From NCBI RefSeq assembly GCF_016801985.1, contig NZ_JAEVLS010000003.1, positions 434,001 through 498,000 on the forward strand: a stretch of 64,000 bases of DNA. The letters are read 5' to 3'. Positions 1 through 8,678 of this stretch are shown here, piece after piece. This stretch comes from Steroidobacter gossypii. GTDB lineage: Bacteria; Pseudomonadota; Gammaproteobacteria; Steroidobacterales; Steroidobacteraceae. Numbering within the stretch: the first letter of the stretch is position 1; the number at the start of each line of letters is the position of its first letter. The position numbers and the translations under genes were made by a program. The notes beneath the pieces are model-generated. The model saw nothing but the letters and a program-made list of their open reading frames with translations. It ran no database searches and had not been told where the DNA came from.

Positions 1-220
1 TCCGTATCGAGAAGGCATGCGAGTTCTCGATGTGATTCTGGCGGCGGGCGGGCTCACCGAATTCGCTGCCGGCAATCGCGGCAAGATTGTCCGTAAAGTC
101 GATGGCAAGGACACGGAGCTGCGTGTCAAGGTCGACGATCTGGTCAACAAAGGCGCCATGAAGTACAACCTCGAGCTTCGGCCGGGCGACGTCGTGGTGG
201 TGCCGCAGTCGTTCTTCTAG
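1..220 (+). CDS. Polysaccharide export protein (OPX/Wza-type), C-terminal fragment
   Basis: The reading frame is open from the window edge (first full codon at base 2), so only about 73 C-terminal residues are present and the true start lies upstream. The segment reads as an SLBB-type domain: an early DVILAAGGL motif, a charged middle and a final LRPGDVVVVPQS motif, the usual ending of outer-membrane polysaccharide export proteins. Such proteins form the outer-membrane channel for EPS and work with the inner-membrane chain-length protein encoded 6 bases downstream. Gene order (exporter, Wzz-like, tyrosine kinase, barrel, deacetylase) matches XrtA/PEP-CTERM EPS operons. The family call is firm; the subtype rests on context. 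Confidence 0.85.
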   Translation, partial: PYREGMRVLDVILAAGGLTEFAAGNRGKIVRKVDGKDTELRVKVDDLVNKGAMKYNLELRPGDVVVVPQSFF

Positions 221-226
221 GCAGTC

Positions 227-1843
227 ATGCAGGCACTGATCGAAAAGATTCTGAACGAAGGGCGGGGCGCGTGGCGCTTCCGCCGCTATGCGCTGCTGAT
301 CGCGTGGGCGGTGTGTCTGATCGGCTGGTTCGTGGTCTACACCATCCCGGATACCTATCAATCCAGCGCCCGCGTCAACGTCGATACGCGCACCGCGCTG
401 AGCATCGTGGTCGACGGTCTGGTGGTTCGGCCGGACGTCGAGGCGCAGTTGAACCTGGTGCGCCAGACGCTGCTGGGTCGCGCCAATCTCGAGAAGGTGG
501 CGCAGCAGGTCGGTCTGGATGTCACGGCGCGCACCGCCGCGGAGCGCCAGGCGCTGCTCAATAGCATCATCTCTCGAATCGAGATCGCGCTCGAGCCGCC
601 GATGGTCCGCGATCCGCGCATTCCGAATACGCTGTTCAAGATCAGCTTCTCCGACAGCAATCGCGAGACCGCGCTGAAAGTGGTCGACGTGCTGTTGAAT
701 TCATTTGTCGAGGACACGATCGGCTCGGATCGCACCGGCACCGCCTCGGCGGAGCGCTTCCTGCGTGACCAGCTGGCCGATTACGGCCGGCGACTGGCCG
801 AGTCCGAAAATCGACTGGCCGAGTTCAAGAAAAAGAACATGGGCCTGGTGCCGGGCGATGAGGGCGGTTATTTCCAGCGCCTGACCACCGAGATCCAGGA
901 AGTGAAGCGTTTGCAGGCTTCGCTGTCCGTCGCCAACAGCCGCCGCGCCGAGCTGCAGCGTCAGCTGCGCGGTGAAGCGCCGTTTGTGCCGCCGACCGAT
1001 GGCATGCCGGGCGCACGCCCCAGCACAGGAAACAATGGCAGTGCGCCGCGAGACACGGCGACGCGCATCCAGGAAACGCAGTCGCGGCTCGACGATCTGT
1101 TGCTGCGCTATACGGAGAAACATCCCGAAGTCATCGCCACTCGCGAGACGCTGGACGAGCTCAAAGCGCGTCAACAGCAGGAACTGGCGGCGCTGCGTCG
1201 GGGCGATCCGGGCGCGGCGGCGCTCGCCAATGCGACCAGCAATCCCATCTATCAAAATATCCAGACGCAGTTGAATCAGATCGACGTGGAGATCGCGGCG
1301 CTGCGCAGCCAGCTCAGCGATCGTCAACGCAACGAGGCGGAACTGCGCCGCCTGGTCGACACCGCACCCGAGGTCGAAGCCGAATACGCGCGCCTGACCC
1401 GCGATTACGATGTCACCAAGACCCAATACAACACGCTGTTGGAACGTCTGGAGAAGGCGCGCCTGTCGGGCGATGCGGAACAGACCGGCGTGGTGAAGTT
1501 CAACATCGTCGATCCGCCGAGCGCCGGTTTCAGTCCGGTGTTTCCGAATCGGCCGCTGTTCCTGTTCGCGGTGCTGGTGCTCGGCGTCGGCCTGGGCGGC
1601 GGCGTGGCTTACCTCATGCACATGCTACGTCCGGTGTTCGCCACCAGCCGTACGCTCGGCGAAGTGACGGGTCTGCCGGTGCTCGGCACCGTGACTCGCA
1701 GCTGGGTTGAAAAGTATCGCGCTCAATTGCGTCGCGGGCTGCTGCGTTACGCGGCCGCCTCGGCGCTGCTGTTCGTCGTGTTCATCGTGGCCGTGGTCGC
1801 GCAGCAGCCTGCTTCGCGAATGCTGCGCCAGTTGCTGAGCTGA
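227..1843 (+). CDS. XrtA-type polysaccharide chain-length determinant (Wzz-like)
   Basis: This 538-residue inner-membrane co-polymerase sets EPS chain length and couples polymerisation to export. It has an N-terminal Wzz-type membrane segment at about residues 20-40, a long coiled-coil-rich periplasmic region (many ERxxAEFKKKN and ELRRLVDTAPEVEAEY type stretches), and two C-terminal hydrophobic segments at about 443-467 and 505-527. The second C-terminal segment is unlike short Wzz proteins and fits the PEP-CTERM-associated long form. It has no kinase domain; that is encoded separately just downstream (11-base gap). The ATG follows the exporter stop by 6 bases, so it is in the same operon. 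Confidence 0.9.
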   Translation: MQALIEKILNEGRGAWRFRRYALLIAWAVCLIGWFVVYTIPDTYQSSARVNVDTRTALSIVVDGLVVRPDVEAQLNLVRQTLLGRANLEKVAQQVGLDVTARTAAERQALLNSIISRIEIALEPPMVRDPRIPNTLFKISFSDSNRETALKVVDVLLNSFVEDTIGSDRTGTASAERFLRDQLADYGRRLAESENRLAEFKKKNMGLVPGDEGGYFQRLTTEIQEVKRLQASLSVANSRRAELQRQLRGEAPFVPPTDGMPGARPSTGNNGSAPRDTATRIQETQSRLDDLLLRYTEKHPEVIATRETLDELKARQQQELAALRRGDPGAAALANATSNPIYQNIQTQLNQIDVEIAALRSQLSDRQRNEAELRRLVDTAPEVEAEYARLTRDYDVTKTQYNTLLERLEKARLSGDAEQTGVVKFNIVDPPSAGFSPVFPNRPLFLFAVLVLGVGLGGGVAYLMHMLRPVFATSRTLGEVTGLPVLGTVTRSWVEKYRAQLRRGLLRYAAASALLFVVFIVAVVAQQPASRMLRQLLS

Positions 1844-1854
1844 CCGAGGTTACG

Positions 1855-2838
1855 ATGAGTCTCGTCGAACGAGCATTGAAGAAGATCCAGGAGTCCCGGG
1901 GCCAGACTCCGACTTCTGTTCCGCATGCCGGTGCGAGCACCATCACGCTCGACCTCACGCCACGCGCCGTGCCGCCGCCGGTGGTCACGCAGGCGGTGAA
2001 CGTGGCGCGAGTGGCGCCGCGGCCGGAACCGGCGCGTCCTTCGCAAGTCGTGCACATCGACCGCGAAGCCTTGCGTCATGCCGAGTTGTTGCCGCCGCTG
2101 AGTCAGGAACGTCAGCTGGCAGGCGAATATCGTCACATCAAACGTCCGCTGATCGCCAACGCCTTGGGCCGCGGCGTGCCGAAGCTGCCGCAGGGCCATC
2201 GCATCATGATCGCGAGCGCCATGCCCGGCGACGGCAAGACGTTCACCAGCATCAATCTGGCGCTGTCGTTCGCGCTGGAGAAGGATCTGTCGGTGGTGCT
2301 GGTCGACGCCGACGTCGCCAAGGCGCATCTGAGCCGAACGTTCCGCGTCCACAACAACCCGGGCTTGATGGATCTGTTGCGCGACGAAAGCATGGACGCC
2401 GAATCGGTGATCCTGCCGACCGACGTGCCCGGCCTGAGTCTGCTGCCCGCCGGCAAGTCCAGCGATACCGCGGCCGAGCTGCTCGCCAGCTCACGCATGG
2501 AGCAGATCGCAAGCGAGATCACCGCGCGCGAACCCAATCGCATCGTGCTGTTCGATTCGTCCCCGTTGCTGGTGACCAGCGAAGCCATCTCGCTGTCCGG
2601 CATGGTGGGGCAGATCGTGCTGGTGGTGCGCGCCGGCATGACCGCACAGAGCGCGGTGCTCGACGCCATTGACCTCTTGGGCGAAGGCAAATCGATCGGA
2701 TTGGTGTTGAATCAGACGGATGAACCCGTCCGTCCCGGCTATTACTATCGGTACAGCTACGAACAGGGCCGTGCCGAAGGCGAGGGCGATCTTACCGACG
2801 ACATTCCGGCCGCCGGCCCACGCGGCGAAGCGGGCTGA
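1855..2838 (+). CDS. XrtA-associated tyrosine autokinase (BY-kinase)
   Basis: This 327-residue cytoplasmic P-loop kinase of the Wzc/CapB family drives cycles of EPS assembly by autophosphorylation. The Walker A motif is MPGDGKT with Lys128; the Walker A-prime motif is VLVDADVAK at about 148-156; a FDSSPLL segment corresponds to Walker B. The tail carries a tyrosine cluster (PGYYYRYSYE, about residue 295), as expected for trans-phosphorylation. The N-terminal 100 residues are Pro/Ala-rich and probably a linker that contacts the membrane partner encoded 11 bases upstream. A low-molecular-weight tyrosine phosphatase at 21678-22229 is the likely counter-enzyme (inference). Confidence 0.92.
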   Translation: MSLVERALKKIQESRGQTPTSVPHAGASTITLDLTPRAVPPPVVTQAVNVARVAPRPEPARPSQVVHIDREALRHAELLPPLSQERQLAGEYRHIKRPLIANALGRGVPKLPQGHRIMIASAMPGDGKTFTSINLALSFALEKDLSVVLVDADVAKAHLSRTFRVHNNPGLMDLLRDESMDAESVILPTDVPGLSLLPAGKSSDTAAELLASSRMEQIASEITAREPNRIVLFDSSPLLVTSEAISLSGMVGQIVLVVRAGMTAQSAVLDAIDLLGEGKSIGLVLNQTDEPVRPGYYYRYSYEQGRAEGEGDLTDDIPAAGPRGEAG

Positions 2839-2863
2839 ACGCAGCAACGAGCAAGAGGCATTC

Positions 2864-4186
2864 ATGGGGAAGCTGGGTCGAACGCGGGCCGTCGGTTCCG
2901 TCGCCGGCGTCATGGCAGTGCTCTTGAGCAGCGCGGCGCACGCCGAACTGCAGGCGATGCTCGAAGCGGGCGTCGGCCATTCCGACAATATCGTCCGCGC
3001 CGAAGTCGACGAGGTCGAAGAGACCATCGGCACGATCGGCTTGCAGCTCGACTGGCTGGAGCGCACGCGTCGCATCGACGGTGAAGCCACCGTCGATCTG
3101 AGTTACTACGAATATCTCGACAACACTTTCGAAAGCGAAGTGGTCGGCACCGCCAACGGCTCGCTCGCCGTCGCCATTCTGCCGGAGCGGCTGCAATGGA
3201 TCTTCGAAGACAGCTTCGGCCAGGCGCAGGACGATCCGTTCGCGCCGGCCACGCCGGAGACCCGTGAAGATCTGAATTATTTTTCTACCGGGCCCGATCT
3301 GACGGTGCGCTTCGGAAGCGCGGGGTTCACCCGCTTGTTCGGCCGCTGGTCCTCGACCACCTACGAGACCAGCCCGCTCGACGCCACGCGAACCACCGGC
3401 GGCATCGCCTTCGGGCGCCGCTCATCTCCGCGCAGCGAACTATCCTTGAACGGCATCGCCGAGAGCATCGACTTCGACTCGGATCTGAACGCGGACTACG
3501 ACCGCAAGAGCGCTTTCATCAGCTGGCGTGTGGACGCCTCACGCACCTTGCTGACCACCGAAGTGGGCTACACCTGGCTCGATCGCGATGGCAGCGACGA
3601 TACGACGGGCAGCGCGCTGGTGAACATCGTCGTCACACGCGATCTTTCCGCTTCCTCCGCGCTGTTGCTGACGTTGGGATCGCAGTTGGGCGATACCGGC
3701 GACTCCCTGCGCAGCGCGCTCACCGGCAACGTGGTCGGTGTGGGCAGTCAGATCACCGCGACCGCCGATCCGTTCGAGAACCGAGTCGTCTCGCTGGAGT
3801 ATCGTTTCCGGCGCAGCCGCACGGGTTTTGCGCTGGGCGCGTCCTATAACGACGACGAATATCAGACCCAGACGCAGTTCGATCGGACTCGCTATGTCTA
3901 CAACGCCGCGTTCTCCCGGCGTTTGACCGGCACGTTGGAGCTGGAGCTGGGCGCGGCGCTCAACAGCGAGGATTTCGTGAACACCGGCATCGAGACCGAT
4001 GAGCTGCGCTTCGATGCGGGGCTCAACTGGCGCGCATTCCGCACCCTCGGCTTTCGTTTCCTGGTGGAGCGCTACGTTCGGGAGACCGCCGATGGCTCCG
4101 GTGAATTCCAGGAGAATCGCGCCTTCCTGACGCTGGCGTATTACTGGGGCGAACGCGACGCGACCGCTTTGGGCGGTTTCCGTTGA
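2864..4186 (+). CDS. PEP-CTERM/XrtA-associated outer-membrane beta-barrel protein
   Basis: A 440-residue secreted protein. I chose the ATG at 2864 because it has an AGAGG ribosome site 5 bases upstream and opens a clear signal peptide (GSVAGVMAVLLSSAAHA). An earlier in-frame ATG at 2720 lies inside the kinase gene. The mature part is rich in alternating hydrophobic/polar strands with aromatic girdle residues and ends FLTLAYYWGERDATALGGFR, as expected of an outer-membrane barrel. In XrtA EPS operons a barrel of this size (PEP-CTERM system TIGR03016-like family) sits between the kinase and the deacetylase, as here. A role in EPS passage through the outer membrane is inferred from position. Confidence 0.82.
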   Translation: MGKLGRTRAVGSVAGVMAVLLSSAAHAELQAMLEAGVGHSDNIVRAEVDEVEETIGTIGLQLDWLERTRRIDGEATVDLSYYEYLDNTFESEVVGTANGSLAVAILPERLQWIFEDSFGQAQDDPFAPATPETREDLNYFSTGPDLTVRFGSAGFTRLFGRWSSTTYETSPLDATRTTGGIAFGRRSSPRSELSLNGIAESIDFDSDLNADYDRKSAFISWRVDASRTLLTTEVGYTWLDRDGSDDTTGSALVNIVVTRDLSASSALLLTLGSQLGDTGDSLRSALTGNVVGVGSQITATADPFENRVVSLEYRFRRSRTGFALGASYNDDEYQTQTQFDRTRYVYNAAFSRRLTGTLELELGAALNSEDFVNTGIETDELRFDAGLNWRAFRTLGFRFLVERYVRETADGSGEFQENRAFLTLAYYWGERDATALGGFR

Positions 4187-4191
4187 GCGCC

Positions 4192-5079
4192 ATGAGCCAA
4201 TCTCACTGCAATGCGATGACGGTGGACGTGGAGGACTATTTCCACGTCTCGGCGCTGGCCGAAGTGATCCGTCGCGATGACTGGAATCGCATGGAATATC
4301 GCGCCGAGCAGAGCACCAACCGGCTGCTCGAGCTGTTCGGCAGGCATGGCTTGCGAGCCACCTTTTTCGTGCTCGGCTGGGTCGCCAGGCGCTCGCCGGA
4401 GCTGATCAAACGTATTCACGCCGCCGGCCATGAGGTCGCCTGTCACGGCCTCACTCACGAGCTGGTCTATCGGCAAACTCCGGAAGTATTTCGCCAGGAG
4501 ACGAGCGAGTCCAAGGCGTTGCTGGAGGATCTGATCGGCGCCCCGGTGCTCGGCTATCGAGCGGCGAGCTACTCGATCACGGCGCGCTCGCTGTGGGCCA
4601 TCGACATCCTGTGCGAACTGGGCTTTCGCTACGACTCGAGCATCTTTCCCATCGCGCACGATCGCTATGGCATTCCTGGCGCGTCGACGCGCCCGGGTCT
4701 GATGCATGCCAAGAACGGAACCTCGATCGTCGAGTTTCCACTCTCCACCGCGGAGCTTTTCGGGCGCCGTGTGCCGGTGGCCGGCGGCGGCTATTTCCGC
4801 CTGCTGCCGTACTGGTTCACGCGTTGGGGCCTGCGCTCGATCAACGAAAGTCAGGATCAGCCGTTCATCTTCTATTTACATCCGTGGGAAATCGACGCTG
4901 AGCAGCCGCGCTTCAAGGCGAGCTTGCTGTCGCGCTTCCGCCATTACACCAACCTGCATGTGTGCGAGGCGCGTCTTACGCGTCTCATTGGCGAGTTCAA
5001 ATTCACCACGGTCAAAGACGTACTGCGTTCACATCTGGAAGCCTCGCAAGTCGGCGGTGTAGCGGCTGCAACCGTGTGA
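4192..5079 (+). CDS. XrtA-associated polysaccharide deacetylase
   Basis: This 295-residue NodB-fold carbohydrate esterase probably removes N- or O-acetyl groups from the EPS. Visible motifs: the metal/catalytic MTVDVEDYFHV near residue 8, the RATFFVLGWVA core strand, the His pair in GHEVACHGLTHELVY, and a late FIFYLHPWEID motif carrying the conserved His. The N-terminal VDVEDYFHV form is characteristic of the exosortase A-associated subgroup (TIGR03006-like). A TTG at 4183 overlapping the upstream stop would add three residues; the ATG at 4192 is preferred. It has no signal peptide, so cytoplasmic or membrane-peripheral action on the growing repeat unit is possible. Confidence 0.9.
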   Translation: MSQSHCNAMTVDVEDYFHVSALAEVIRRDDWNRMEYRAEQSTNRLLELFGRHGLRATFFVLGWVARRSPELIKRIHAAGHEVACHGLTHELVYRQTPEVFRQETSESKALLEDLIGAPVLGYRAASYSITARSLWAIDILCELGFRYDSSIFPIAHDRYGIPGASTRPGLMHAKNGTSIVEFPLSTAELFGRRVPVAGGGYFRLLPYWFTRWGLRSINESQDQPFIFYLHPWEIDAEQPRFKASLLSRFRHYTNLHVCEARLTRLIGEFKFTTVKDVLRSHLEASQVGGVAAATV

Positions 5080-5116
5080 CGCAGTGGGCAGTCGCCCGAG
5101 AGTCCTCGCTGTAACC

Positions 5117-5122
5117 TATACT
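5117..5122 (+). promoter_or_regulatory. Possible sigma-70 -10 box before the acyltransferase gene
   Basis: TATACT lies 35 bases before the ATG at 5157, in the only sizeable gap (77 bases) of this stretch. No convincing -35 hexamer is found 16-18 bases upstream, so an internal promoter here is only a suggestion. Confidence 0.25.
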
Positions 5123-5156
5123 GGACAGCAGAGGAATCGTCGGCTCGATTGGCACC

Positions 5157-6380
5157 ATGCGTGCGCGCGCGTTTCTCCATCCGGCAACCCAGGCCCCGGC
5201 GGATTCATCGGCGGCGACGGGAACTGTCGTAGCGCGCGACGCCGATAACAGCAGCGCCACCGGCCGCATCTCGATCCAGCTCATCGAACGTCGCGCGGAC
5301 ATCCCTCTGACCGCCGCAGCATGGAACGCCGTGGTCGCTCGCAACGAAACCAATTCCATTTTCCAGACGTACGAATGGTTCGATGCCTGGTGGCAAACAT
5401 TCGGCGCCGCGCATCAGCTGTTCTTTCTGCTGCTGCGAGCCGACAATCGAATCATCGGCTTCGCCGCGCTGATGTTGCGAAGGCGCTTGCTCGGCGGGAC
5501 TCGGCTCGAGTTCGTCGGCACGGGCAATGCGGACTATCAGGATGTCGTGGTGCTTCCCGGGCACAAGGGCGCGGCCATGATCGCGATCTGCGATTTCCTG
5601 CATGCGCACGCCGGTCGCTGGCGCTCGGCGTGGCTGTGCAACGTGCCGACTCAGTCCAGCACATTGAATTATCTGCGCAGTCTCGGCGCCGGGCACGAGT
5701 TGTATCTGGTCGATGAGGCGGTGCTGCGCTGTCCTTCGTTGCAGTTGCAGTCCGAGCAGCACGAGGCCGAGCGTCTGCTGAAGAAATACAGCATGAAGCG
5801 GCCGCTGAACTGGTTCGCAGCGCGCGGGGAGGTGCAGTTCCGCCACCTGTCCTCGCCGGCCGAGATTCAGCGGCAGCTGCCGGTGTTCTTCGATCAACAC
5901 GCAAGACGCTATCGCGCCGCAGGCCGGGCGAGCCTGTTCGAATCCGCCAGTCAGCGAGCGTTCTACACGAAGCTGGCCAGTACGATGCAAACCTCCGGGT
6001 GGTTGTTATTTTCCGTAGTGGAGTTCAACGGCCAACCCATTGCGTTTCATTTCGGCTTCGATTATTCCGGCAGCATCACCTGGTACAAACCTTCGTTCGA
6101 GGTGCGGTACGCAGAACATTCGCCGGGGCTGCTGCTGACGCGTAAGCTGATCGAGGACGGCATAGCGCGCGCGCGGCGTGAGGTCGATTTCACGATCGGG
6201 GATGAGCCGTTCAAAGACCGCTTCGCCAACATGTCGCGCTTCAACGAAACACTGCGCGTGTATCACAGTCGACCGAACGCATGGCGCGCACGCGTCTGGC
6301 GCTGGCTGCGGCGAACCATGAGCCGTGCACGTCGCGGCGTGCGGGGGCTGAGCTCCCTGACGGTGAGTACGGCGCGATGA
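5157..6380 (+). CDS. GNAT/CelD-BcsL-type acyltransferase
   Basis: A 407-residue protein of the double-GNAT acetyltransferase_6 (CelD/BcsL) type, associated with EPS and cellulose modification. The N-terminal half has the characteristic FQTYEWFDAWW motif followed by a GTRLEFVGTGNADYQDV strand. The C-terminal half has the acyl-CoA-fold signature IAFHFGFDYSG, then SPGLLLTRKLIEDG and the end-of-fold DFTIGDEPFKDRF. It likely transfers an acyl or aminoacyl group to a sugar precursor in the cytoplasm; donor and acceptor cannot be read from sequence. The first 40 residues are low-complexity Ala/Ser, so a later start is possible. Its stop overlaps the next ATG (ATGA at 6377-6380). Confidence 0.8.
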   Translation: MRARAFLHPATQAPADSSAATGTVVARDADNSSATGRISIQLIERRADIPLTAAAWNAVVARNETNSIFQTYEWFDAWWQTFGAAHQLFFLLLRADNRIIGFAALMLRRRLLGGTRLEFVGTGNADYQDVVVLPGHKGAAMIAICDFLHAHAGRWRSAWLCNVPTQSSTLNYLRSLGAGHELYLVDEAVLRCPSLQLQSEQHEAERLLKKYSMKRPLNWFAARGEVQFRHLSSPAEIQRQLPVFFDQHARRYRAAGRASLFESASQRAFYTKLASTMQTSGWLLFSVVEFNGQPIAFHFGFDYSGSITWYKPSFEVRYAEHSPGLLLTRKLIEDGIARARREVDFTIGDEPFKDRFANMSRFNETLRVYHSRPNAWRARVWRWLRRTMSRARRGVRGLSSLTVSTAR

Positions 6381-7444
6381 GCAATCCCCTGGTCAGCGTC
6401 ATCATTCCTACCTACAACCGCGCGGCCCTGGTGCGTGAGGCGGTTGAAAGCGTCTTGAAGCAGACGTATCGCGAGATCGAGATCATCGTCATCGACGATG
6501 GCTCGACCGACGATACGGCCGCGGCGATGCAGGCATATGGCAATCGCATTCGCTATTCGCGCCGACCGCACGCGGGCGAGAACGCCGCTCGCAACGTCGG
6601 GTTCAAGCAAGCCAAGGGCCAGTACCTGGCGCTGCTCGACAGTGACGATTTGTGGGAGCCGTACAAGATCGAGTTGCAGGTGGCGCTACTGAAGAAGTTC
6701 AGTGACGTGGGCTTCACGTTTTCGAACTTCGCCATCTTCAGGGGCGCATCGCCCGAGTCTGGCGCGTGCCATGGCGACGGCATCGCCACCTGGTTCGAGC
6801 ATGAGCAAGCCAGGCGCGATCCGTATCGCTGGCGCCAGCAGTTTGCCTCGCTCGGGCTGTCCGTCGGCGCGCCGCTGCCCCGGGATTTCACAGTCAGTGG
6901 TGGCGATATTTACGGCGCATCGCTGTTCTGTCCTCATGTTCTGCCCAGCACCACCCTGATCCGTGCGTCGGCGCTGGGCACCCTGCGTCTGCAGGAGTTC
7001 GATCTGACCTGCGGCGATTGGGAGTTTTTCGCGCGCTTGTCCAAGGAGCGCGGCTGCGTCTACGCCGATCTGGAAACGACGTTCAATCGCAGTCACGAGG
7101 ACGCGGTACGCCTGACTCGCGTGGACGCGAGTACTCAACTCGGCCGGCGTATCGCGATGATCGATCGCGTCTGGCGCGCGGATCGTCCGTTCTATTCTCA
7201 TCACCGCGACGAGGTCGACGAAGTTCAGCATCGATTGCTGCTCCAGGCGGCGAAGCAGCAGTTGCTGACCGGCCGGGGGGCACAGGCGCGAGCGAGCTTG
7301 AAACGGGCCAAGGCGCTTCGCACCGATGCGTCGATGGAAGAATCCATGTTGCGCGCCCTTGCCGGGATTCCCGGCAGCGGTTTGCTGCTGATGGCGCTGC
7401 GAGCCAGCGTGCATGGCATGCGACGGCTGGCCGTACGCGAGTGA
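6377..7444 (+). CDS. Family 2 glycosyltransferase
   Basis: A 355-residue GT-A fold inverting glycosyltransferase. It has the opening VSVIIPTYNRAALV, the nucleotide-sugar motif VIDDGSTDDT, a GENAARNVG turn and the metal-binding LDSDDLW (DxD). The start is the ATG at 6377, which overlaps the preceding stop (ATGA). The longer frame upstream encodes an unlikely Arg-rich extension inside the previous gene. There is no membrane span, so it acts on a lipid-linked EPS precursor at the cytoplasmic face. The C-terminal 80 residues are helical with an Arg-rich tail. The sugar donor is unknown. Confidence 0.88.
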   Translation: MSNPLVSVIIPTYNRAALVREAVESVLKQTYREIEIIVIDDGSTDDTAAAMQAYGNRIRYSRRPHAGENAARNVGFKQAKGQYLALLDSDDLWEPYKIELQVALLKKFSDVGFTFSNFAIFRGASPESGACHGDGIATWFEHEQARRDPYRWRQQFASLGLSVGAPLPRDFTVSGGDIYGASLFCPHVLPSTTLIRASALGTLRLQEFDLTCGDWEFFARLSKERGCVYADLETTFNRSHEDAVRLTRVDASTQLGRRIAMIDRVWRADRPFYSHHRDEVDEVQHRLLLQAAKQQLLTGRGAQARASLKRAKALRTDASMEESMLRALAGIPGSGLLLMALRASVHGMRRLAVRE

Positions 7445-7449
7445 CCTCG

Positions 7450-8580
7450 ATGATCTCGACGCGCCAGACCGTCGAGATCCTGCGACGGGTCGAGTCGCTT
7501 CAATCGTTGCTCTCGGGCTGGACCCATTTGCCGCAACCGGCTCAGCAATTGTGCCTTTCGCCGCAATGGCTCGCGACCGCCGCCGAAACGCTCCATGAGC
7601 CGGGCTCGCTGCGATGGATCCAGCTGTTGCGCGATGGTGAGGTCGCTGCTTCCGCGCCGCTCGTGCTTGCTCGAAGCGCCCAGGCGGAGCGCATCGAAAT
7701 CGCCGGGGCGGCGGTGCTGTTCGAGCCGTGCGGGTTTGTCTATCGGGATTCCGCCGCGCTCAGCGAGCTTTGCCGTGCTGTCATCGAAGCCGGTCGCCCG
7801 GTTGTTCTCCAACGCATTGCCCTCGACGATCCGCTGCTCCCCGCCTTCAAAGCGGCGGCGCGAGGGCGAGGGCAGCTGCTGCAATTCAGTGCAGCCGGCG
7901 CGCCGTTCGTCTCGATCGACGGAACCTGGGAGCAGTACCTGCAGTCGCTCTCGTCCCGGCGGCGACAGGATTTCCGCCGCGCCCGGCGGGCCCTGGAAAA
8001 GCTGGGGCGGGTGACGGTCGAGATCCAGACACCGTCCGCCGCGAGCGTGGATGCCGGTTTGTCGGAAGCCATGCAAGTCGAAGCGTCGAGCTGGAAGGCG
8101 CGCAACGGCAGCGCCATGCTGACCCATCCGGCTCTGGGCGGCTTCTACCGTTTGCTGGCGCGGCGGCTTGCGGCAGAAGGCCAGCTGCGGCTGTGTTTTC
8201 TAAGGCTGGACGGTGCGCCGCTGGCGATGCAGATCGCAGCCGTGTACGCGCAGCGCTGGTGGGTGCTCAAAATCGGCTACGACGAGCGCTGGGCCGAGCA
8301 TTCGCCCGGCGTCCAGCTGATGTGGGAGGCGCTGCGCGAGGCCTTCGGTCTGGGCCTTAAGACCTTCGAGATGTTGGGCAGCGCCGAGCCCTGGCTGACA
8401 ATATGGGCGCGTGACCGGCGGGACTATGGCACGCTGGCTTTCTACCCGTACAACCTACGCGGCACGATGGCGCTGGGCGCTGACATAATGGGCGCCCTGG
8501 CCCGACGCTGGCGCGGCCGGCAACAATCGGCGCAATCGCCGGGGAAAAAGCCAGCCACTGTCGCTGGGATTGACAGCTGA
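7450..8580 (+). CDS. Second GNAT/CelD-type acyltransferase
   Basis: A 376-residue relative of the 5157 gene, with the same two-lobed plan: an N-terminal lobe with LSPQWLATAAETL and LFEPCGFVYRDSA, a central basic helix (SSRRRQDFRRARRAL) typical of FemAB/CelD proteins, and a C-terminal lobe with APLAMQIAAVYAQRWWVLKIGYDERWAEHSPGV split over the usual strand-helix pattern. A GTG at 7441 (GTGA overlap with the GT2 stop) would add MTS; the ATG at 7450 is the alternative used here. Neither start has a strong ribosome site, so translational coupling is likely. It probably acylates an EPS sugar; the substrate is unknown. Confidence 0.78.
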   Translation: MISTRQTVEILRRVESLQSLLSGWTHLPQPAQQLCLSPQWLATAAETLHEPGSLRWIQLLRDGEVAASAPLVLARSAQAERIEIAGAAVLFEPCGFVYRDSAALSELCRAVIEAGRPVVLQRIALDDPLLPAFKAAARGRGQLLQFSAAGAPFVSIDGTWEQYLQSLSSRRRQDFRRARRALEKLGRVTVEIQTPSAASVDAGLSEAMQVEASSWKARNGSAMLTHPALGGFYRLLARRLAAEGQLRLCFLRLDGAPLAMQIAAVYAQRWWVLKIGYDERWAEHSPGVQLMWEALREAFGLGLKTFEMLGSAEPWLTIWARDRRDYGTLAFYPYNLRGTMALGADIMGALARRWRGRQQSAQSPGKKPATVAGIDS

Positions 8581-8678
8581 GGGCGCTTGCTCGTGACTCC
8601 GGTCACGCGCTGCAATGGCAAAATCCCGGACAATTGCCGCGGCATCGGGCCAGCGGTTTTCACCTCGATTTTCTGAGC